This document shows, piece by piece, positions 6,646 through 10,224 of a stretch of 10,224 nucleotides of DNA; position 1 is the stretch's first letter; the number at the start of each line of letters is the position of its first letter. The DNA lies in assembly GCA_026770615.1 (NCBI GenBank), contig MU631319.1:42599-52822 (forward strand), in the 5' to 3' direction. Made by a program: the position numbers and the translations under genes. Under the pieces are notes generated by a model that worked only from the letters and a program-made list of their open reading frames with translations, was not told where the DNA came from and did no database searches. The DNA is from Pavlovales sp. CCMP2436 (taxonomy: Eukaryota > Haptophyta > Pavlovophyceae > Pavlovales).

Positions 6646-6870
6646 GGCTCTTAGAATATCTCTCAGGGCCCCCGAAGGGCCCCGGGAGGCCCTCCCGGGA
6701 GGGCCCCGGTAGAGGCGCCGCCGGAGGCCCCTTTCGGTTGCGAAGTTATTTTTTTGGCCCTTTTAAAGCCGCTTTGAGCTATTTTAAGGCCCGCATTTTT
6801 TATTTTTTATTTGCTTTTTATTCGCGCACCCCCGCGCTCTCTAATATCCCGTGCGTTCGGCACCGCAGTC
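6646..6870 (+). repeat. GC-rich hairpin-rich repeat A, direct copy
   Basis: Begins at ggctcttagaatatc and matches the reverse complement of 7410-7651 along its length by eye, with indels. Shared landmarks in order are the ggctctta start, a CCGG/GGCC palindromic core near 6670-6735, a GCGCCGCCGGAGG block, a ggcccttttaaagccg segment, ttttaaggcccgc, and an attcgcgcaccccc tail. The core (about 6674-6711) is made of nested GGGCCC, CCCGGG and GGCCTCC-type palindromes that can fold into strong hairpins. It ends at a gcagtccggctcttag junction where repeat B begins, so the two units are head to tail. Confidence 0.75.
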
Positions 6871-7080
6871 CGGCTCTTAGAAAAGGCGCAACGTAGTTAC
6901 GAAGAATATTCGTGGGGCCCTGGGCCGGAGGCCCGCGGAGCCCCGGCCCCCGGTCATAAGTACTTCATGGGGTTCTGAGCGAGAGTTAACAGTACGGCGC
7001 GCGCGTACACCTTTGTATTTTATTAAATTAAAGAAGATAAGTAGTTGCGCGCGTAGCGCGCAACTACGCGCGCGCGCGTG
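6871..7080 (+). repeat. GC-rich repeat B, direct copy
   Basis: Begins at cggctcttagaaaaggcg and matches the reverse complement of 7768-7952. Shared landmarks are ttagaaaaggcg, gaagaatattcg, a GGGGCCCTGG block, a gagcgagagttaacagt string (identical in both copies), gcgcgcgcgt, an A/T-rich stretch, and a terminal CG-repeat hairpin. Its first bases resemble those of repeat A, which suggests related boundary sequences. Frames through the ttaacagt segment are open in both copies and give similar residues, but this follows from the nucleotide similarity and there is no good start. Confidence 0.75.
7041..7067 (+). repeat. Perfect 12-bp-arm hairpin inside repeat B
   Basis: gtagttgcgcgc (7041-7052) and gcgcgcaactac (7056-7067) are exact reverse complements separated by three bases. 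The corresponding end of the inverted copy (about 7785-7810) has a similar but imperfect CG-rich hairpin, followed on both copies by a CG microsatellite. A transcript would form a stable stem; the DNA could extrude a cruciform. Confidence 0.85.
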
Positions 7081-7409
7081 CGTTTGCACGCTTAAAAGAT
7101 GCGCACGGCCCTAATGAACAAACCCTCAAATTATCAGAGCCAATAGAGCTATTGGCCAGGAATTATGACCAAAAGCATTTTATTCTGAATATGTTATGTT
7201 GTTATGTTACGATGCCCCTTCTACCGCCTGGGGCGCAGTCTCTGCGTCCAGGAGGCCCCAGGTGTCAGCGTCTGAGCGTCGCTCTCTTGAGCTCTAGCGT
7301 CACCTTGCGGTGGTACCAAAGCGCCGACAGAGCTGCGAGCAGCTGAATATAATACTAACTAAATATTTAGTGAGTGTATAATTATATTTTCGAGATGTGT
7401 CTAGTGTGC
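7081..7409. other. Spacer between repeat B and inverted repeat A
   Basis: No gene is supported. It holds small palindromes: ccaatagagctattgg at 7140-7155, a cctgggg/ccccagg pair around 7228-7261, and actaaatatttagt at 7358-7371. A frame from 7152 is open to 7346 but has a poor start and no coding character. This gap is the centre of the repeat cluster. Confidence 0.5.
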
Positions 7410-7651
7410 GGTCGTAGCTGCGGCGCCCGGGAGCACGGAAAATTGGTGAGCACGAGCACGGGGGTGCGCGAATGAAATCCGGGGAGAAAAAGGCGGGCCT
7501 TAGAATAGCTAAAACGGCTTAAAAAGGGCAACAAAAAATGTTCGCAAGCAAAAAGAGCCTCCGGCGGCGCCTCCGGCGGGGCCCTTCGGGGACCCTCCAG
7601 GAGGCTTCCGGGGGGCTTCCGGAGGCCCTCACAGATATTATTTTAAGAGCC
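7410..7651 (-). repeat. GC-rich hairpin-rich repeat A, inverted copy
   Basis: Read on the minus strand this follows repeat A from ggctctta (7644-7651) through the GGCC/CCGG core, GGCGCCGCCGGAGG, the tttaagccg and ctaaggcccgcc strings, and attcgcgcacccccg, to a gccgcag end. The palindromic core has diverged most in sequence (7565-7630 here), yet remains GC-hairpin-rich, while the flanks are better kept. The copy is somewhat longer than the direct one, by indels in the core and in the tail. Confidence 0.72.
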
Positions 7652-7767
7652 GGACCGCAGTTACGCGCGCACACTAGACATAGCTCGGAAATATAATTTC
7701 ACAGATAGGATTATAATTAACATCGAAATTGCGAGAACTAAAAAAATGGTACTGGCCATTACTTCTC

Positions 7768-7952
7768 GCGCGCGCGCGCGTATTTGCGCGTAGCGCGCGC
7801 AACAACTACTAATCTTTTTTGTATTCTTTATAAAATACACACGGCGTACGCTCGCGCGCGCCGCACTGTTAACTCTCGCTCAGGGCCCCACGAAGAACTT
7901 ATGGCCAGGGCCCCCGCGAATATTCTTCACGTTACGGCTACGCCTTTTCTAA
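7768..7952 (-). repeat. GC-rich repeat B, inverted copy
   Basis: Read on the minus strand this starts at ttagaaaaggcg (7941-7952) and keeps the same landmarks as 6871-7080, including the identical gagcgagagttaacagt (7866-7882 reversed) and the CG-microsatellite end (7768-7800). It lies about 115 bp beyond inverted repeat A. The overall order of A, B, A-inverted, B-inverted is interleaved, not the nested order of a single long inverted repeat. Confidence 0.72.
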
Positions 7953-8062
7953 TGAGCTGGCTAGTGCGGCAGCTACGCCTGGCCGTGCTGGCTACCGGGT
8001 GCTATCTGTGCGATAAGAATCAGATGGCGAGAGCAAACTTACTTGATTAAAATACATCTGTA

Positions 8063-9667
8063 TTATAACGACATGATTTTTGCCAGGCAGCAATCGCGTA
8101 GCATCGTGGCGTTGTAGCCTCCCTTGAAGACGTTGGCGATTCTCGAGCACTGGCAGCTTGCATGCATCCGCTTGGTGCAGGTGACGCACTGAGAACGCGC
8201 CTTGATAGGCGAGCAGGGCACGTTGCCGTCGGGGTCGCTCATGACGTTCTTTGCGAGCAACTTCCTCTGCTGGGCGTAGTAGGACTGGTTACCGTTGCTG
8301 AGCGGCCCCGGTTGCCAGCCAGACTCGACGCCAACCGAGATATCGACAATTTCTGGGGCGAAGAAGAGCAGCTTCTCGAGGCGCTCTCTAGGCACGCAGC
8401 TGTCAGTGGCCGCGTTGTACATGTGCGTGGCGAAGACGAGCGGATGAACGGTTTCAATATCGGCCATCTTTACGCGGCCGCTCCAAGTCATCTGGCGTAC
8501 GAATAACAGCGAGTCGATTTCGCGCTTGCCCAGCTCCCGCGCGTCGATGAACCGGTTGAACCAGAAATTGTACGTAGTCAGCAGCGCTCGTCGATCCTTA
8601 CCAGCGGCGGCGGCGATGAACGTGGTCTCCCAGTCCGAGCCATACCGCAGCCGAAACCGCCACGCTTCCACGTTGCCGCTGGCCAGTTGGGAGTTGGCAA
8701 ACTTGACCAATTTGCCAACTCCGCCGAGAATAATAGCAGCTGCAATGCTATTCTGGGTGTGCAGGCACCTCCGCGGGTCCCACCACGCGCCGCTTCCCGG
8801 CGCGGCGTAGAGCCAGGGCGGCCCCGGGTATCCATCGTACGCGAATGCGACCTCGAAGCGCGAGGAGTTGGAGCTCGACCGGCAGCTCGAACGATAATAG
8901 GCCTCCGGGGCCCGCACGAACGGCAGCGAGGGGTGCCAGTGCCAAGGGAGGCGCTCCAGGTCGGCGCTCTCCTCGACAGTTGCGCACGACGACGCGAGCG
9001 ACGGCGCGAGGAGCGGCACATCCGAGCAGCGCACGGTGCGGTCGCCGTTGAACGCGACGCCCATCTCGCGTGCTTGCGCCGGCTCCTCGCCGCAGCCCAA
9101 TGTGAAAGCGCTACGCGAATGGATCTCGTCGATGAAGCGAGCTCCACTGCAGCCCCGCTGTTCTGCGCGGGTCATGTACGCAGCGCTGAGGAGCAGGTCG
9201 ACGAGACTCGCGCGCGACATCGTAGCGGGGATCATCGTCTGCGATGTGAGCATCGGTTCGTGTGTACGGAAGAGCGCGAAGAGTGCCTGGCGCAGCTCGG
9301 GCTTGGAGGTGACGCGCCCATCGAGAAGCGCACGCTTGTCGAGCGTTAGAGCGGCCGCGTATGCCAGGCTCAGCGCAGTCGCACCGCTTGAGCAAGCGTA
9401 TGCCAGGCTCGGCGAGCCTGGCTTGCGCACCGCTTGCGCAAGCGGTGCGGCTGCGCCGAGCCTGGCATCACGCAGCGCGATGTTGACACCGATGCCGAAG
9501 TAGGGCAGGTGCGCGATCGGGATCGGGGCAGAGCAGATGCTGCAGTTGGACGAGTTCGGCAGGCCGAGGGCGCGGTACACCTCGAGTGCGTCGCGCTCGT
9601 ACGTGTGCCCGCACGGCGTTGTCACTGGGTTGACGGGCTGGTCGAACGTGATCGGGCAGATGATCAT
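8063..9667 (-). CDS. U-box domain protein, probable E3 ubiquitin ligase
   Basis: ATG 9665-9667 opens 534 codons to TAA 8063-8065; upstream in the same frame there are only non-ATG codons, so this is the first ATG unless the spliced exon is used. Residues 2-58 form a U-box/RING-like domain: ICPITFDQPVNPVTTPCGHT, with Cys4, Cys19, His21, then YERDALEVY and a Cys42-x2-Cys45 pair and API. U-boxes recruit ubiquitin-loaded E2 enzymes; the retained Cys/His residues are more RING-like than usual. An Ala/Leu/Ser-rich insert (about residues 67-102) coincides with a DNA palindrome. The long middle is helical and Trp/Tyr-rich with no domain I recognise. The C-terminus has a Cys-rich patch (Cys485, 494, 497, 505, 507, 526, 527; SQCVTC and SCQCSR), possibly a second metal site. 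Codons are strongly GC-ending, unlike the viral block, and Gln is always CAA/CAG. The gene looks intact and host-derived. Substrate unknown. Confidence 0.78.
   Translation of the reverse strand: MIICPITFDQPVNPVTTPCGHTYERDALEVYRALGLPNSSNCSICSAPIPIAHLPYFGIGVNIALRDARLGAAAPLAQAVRKPGSPSLAYACSSGATALSLAYAAALTLDKRALLDGRVTSKPELRQALFALFRTHEPMLTSQTMIPATMSRASLVDLLLSAAYMTRAEQRGCSGARFIDEIHSRSAFTLGCGEEPAQAREMGVAFNGDRTVRCSDVPLLAPSLASSCATVEESADLERLPWHWHPSLPFVRAPEAYYRSSCRSSSNSSRFEVAFAYDGYPGPPWLYAAPGSGAWWDPRRCLHTQNSIAAAIILGGVGKLVKFANSQLASGNVEAWRFRLRYGSDWETTFIAAAAGKDRRALLTTYNFWFNRFIDARELGKREIDSLLFVRQMTWSGRVKMADIETVHPLVFATHMYNAATDSCVPRERLEKLLFFAPEIVDISVGVESGWQPGPLSNGNQSYYAQQRKLLAKNVMSDPDGNVPCSPIKARSQCVTCTKRMHASCQCSRIANVFKGGYNATMLRDCCLAKIMSL
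9361..9468. repeat. 108-bp imperfect palindrome inside the U-box coding sequence
   Basis: Arms 9361-9396 and 9433-9468 are reverse complements over 36 bp with three mismatches. Inside are a further palindrome at 9402-9422 (gccaggctcg, one base, cgagcctggc) and a perfect 24-bp palindrome at 9426-9449, so the segment can fold as a branched structure. The words tgccaggctc and gcaccgcttg each occur repeatedly in both orientations. It is 108 bp, exactly 36 codons, and leaves the frame open; it encodes an Ala/Leu/Ser/Arg-rich stretch with SLAYA twice, just C-terminal to the U-box. This looks like an inserted palindromic repeat or a local inverted duplication in a tolerant linker. Confidence 0.88.
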
Positions 9668-9670
9668 CTG
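9657..9670. other. Palindrome over the U-box start codon and putative splice acceptor
   Basis: cagatgatcatctg is a perfect 14-bp palindrome. On the minus strand its CAG is the proposed 3' splice site and the next ATG is the first codon of the downstream exon. It may be coincidence. Confidence 0.5.
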
Positions 9671-9738
9671 AGCTGCAGTGATCTTGAGTGAAAATAGATT
9701 TCTCTCCGCCGCAACAGCCACAGTGCCGTGGCTCGGAA

Positions 9739-9800
9739 AACCCACCCTGCGCAAGCCCTCCCTGCGCTACCCCTATGAACCCGCCCTGCGCGTTCCCTCC
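9739..9800 (+). repeat. Imperfect 39-bp direct repeat in the proposed intron
   Basis: aaccca at 9739 and aacccg at 9778 start two related units with shared ccctgcgc and ccctcc words. The plus-strand frame through them (9688-9897) gives a Pro/Cys-rich string (NPPCASPPCATPM and NPPCAFPPQ) but begins with GTG, not ATG, and I do not call it a gene. Confidence 0.55.
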
Positions 9801-9891
9801 GCAAGCTAGACACCCTCGACACCTCCAGGCAGCCGGGCCAATCGCACATCCTCCGCCCCCGCTGCCGACTCAAAGAGAACACAAGCAATAC

Positions 9892-9939
9892 CTCTAGCTT
9901 AAAATTCTCGTCGAATACCAAGACATGAACCTCCTCCAT
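9892..9939 (-). CDS. Putative first exon of the U-box gene
   Basis: ATG 9937-9939 opens 16 codons (MEEVHVLVFDENFKLE), after which a GT (gag then gtattg at 9891) could be a splice donor. An AG (ctgcagctcag) ends at 9668, directly before the ATG of the U-box exon. Removing 9668-9891 (224 bp) joins the two in phase 0 with no stop. The exon's residues look protein-like, and the frame loses that character beyond the GT, becoming Arg-rich. An AT-rich TATA-like stretch lies about 70-90 bases upstream. The alternative is that translation simply starts at 9667 and this stretch is leader. No transcript evidence is available. Confidence 0.42.
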
Positions 9940-10009
9940 ACTCACAGGCTCTGAGCCGATGCGCGCTGCTGCCGATTCTTCCGAACTCTGCGCGAAGACA
10001 TGGAGATGG

Positions 10010-10027
10010 TTTATTATTATTAATATA
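10010..10027 (-). promoter_or_regulatory. AT-rich TATA-like element upstream of the U-box gene
   Basis: The plus strand reads ttattattattaatatatc here; on the minus strand this gives gatatattaataataa, about 70-90 bases before ATG 9939. It is the only AT-rich block between the gene and the window edge and is a reasonable core promoter. No other control element was recognised. Confidence 0.42.
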
Positions 10028-10102
10028 TCAGCCAGGCACTATATCTCCCGGACTCTTCGTTCGAATACGGATTTGCGCTCGGACAAAATTTGAGACTGTA
10101 TG

Positions 10103-10180
10103 TACTGACACTGACATTCGCACTCGCTACTGACACTGACACTCGCACACTGGCGGTCGACACTGACACTGATCCTGACC
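10103..10180 (+). repeat. CTGACA-based minisatellite at the right edge
   Basis: Units such as tactgacactgaca (10103, 10128) are followed by ttcgcactcgc or ctcgcacac, then by further cactgacactgat and cctgaccct units. The basic hexamer is ctgaca with a longer period of about 25 bp. It lies upstream of the presumed U-box promoter. The rest of 9940-10224 holds no gene that I can support. Confidence 0.8.
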
Positions 10181-10224
10181 CTACGCAGCGCGGCGCGGGT
10201 ATACCTGCCGTTGCCGGAGTAGCG

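Noticed and set aside
7784..8050. Plus-strand frame of 88 codons across inverted repeat B
   Set aside because: Its similarity to a minus-strand frame in the direct copy is explained by the nucleotide repeat; it starts in CG microsatellite sequence and has no coding signature.
8578..9147. Minus-strand frame of 189 codons overlapping the U-box gene in another frame
   Set aside because: Shadow of the U-box coding sequence in a second frame; Arg/Ser-rich with no independent support.
8687..9349. Plus-strand frame of 220 codons opposite the U-box gene
   Set aside because: It is antisense to the strongly supported U-box gene and is open because of that gene's GC-ending codons; the translation is Arg-rich and lacks any domain.
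10057..10075. gttcgaata as the T-loop of a tRNA gene
   Set aside because: No acceptor stem, D-loop or anticodon arm could be fitted around it. No tRNA was found anywhere in the window.

Overview
The window looks like nuclear DNA of a GC-rich microbial eukaryote, a protist or alga that I cannot name, carrying a decayed endogenous DNA-virus segment. Evidence for a eukaryote is an E3-ligase-type U-box gene, GT..AG-like splice signals, TATA-like boxes close to starts, long CG- and G-rich simple repeats, and no bacterial ribosome binding sites or operons. No tRNA, rRNA or CRISPR array was seen.

Layout. At 1-187 an open reading frame on the minus strand runs off the left edge and begins at a splice-acceptor-like AG. 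From 245 to about 4317 five closely spaced plus-strand genes or gene remnants form what I read as a viral structural (capsid) module. In order they are a small basic Gly/Ala-rich protein (300-620), a two-part beta-rich protein that is the best candidate for a double-jelly-roll major capsid protein (739-1704), a Pro/Ala/Ser-rich protein with a helical tail (1753-3010), and two further probable structural proteins (3054-3830 and 3840-4283). All but the first are broken by in-frame stops, mostly TAG or TAA, and at least two also have frameshifts. No polymerase, integrase, packaging ATPase or protease is present, so this is a fragment. Coding stops at about 4318, where the sequence turns abruptly very GC-rich.

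From 4318 to 5731 there is no convincing gene. A 47-bp motif at 211-257, just left of the capsid module, recurs in inverted orientation at 5735-5781 and again at 5796-5842 within a perfect-but-one 61-bp tandem duplication. These inverted copies bracket the viral cassette and may be its ends or the trace of the repeat it entered. A short orphan ORF lies at 6118-6339.

From about 6646 to 7952 there are two families of GC-rich, hairpin-rich repeat (A and B), each present once directly and once inverted, in the interleaved order A, B, A-inverted, B-inverted. From 8063 to 9667 a full-length minus-strand gene encodes a U-box protein of 534 residues, probably preceded by a 16-codon first exon (9892-9939) and a 224-bp intron. 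Just after the U-box the coding sequence contains a 108-bp imperfect palindrome (9361-9468) that keeps the frame. Upstream of this gene are an AT-rich TATA-like stretch and a minisatellite at the right edge.

The viral genes and the U-box gene do not obviously work together. The U-box gene looks like an intact host gene, while the viral module looks like a relic. The 534-codon U-box gene uses only CAA/CAG for glutamine and ends in TAA, which argues that the host uses the standard code and that the viral UAR codons are decay rather than recoding.
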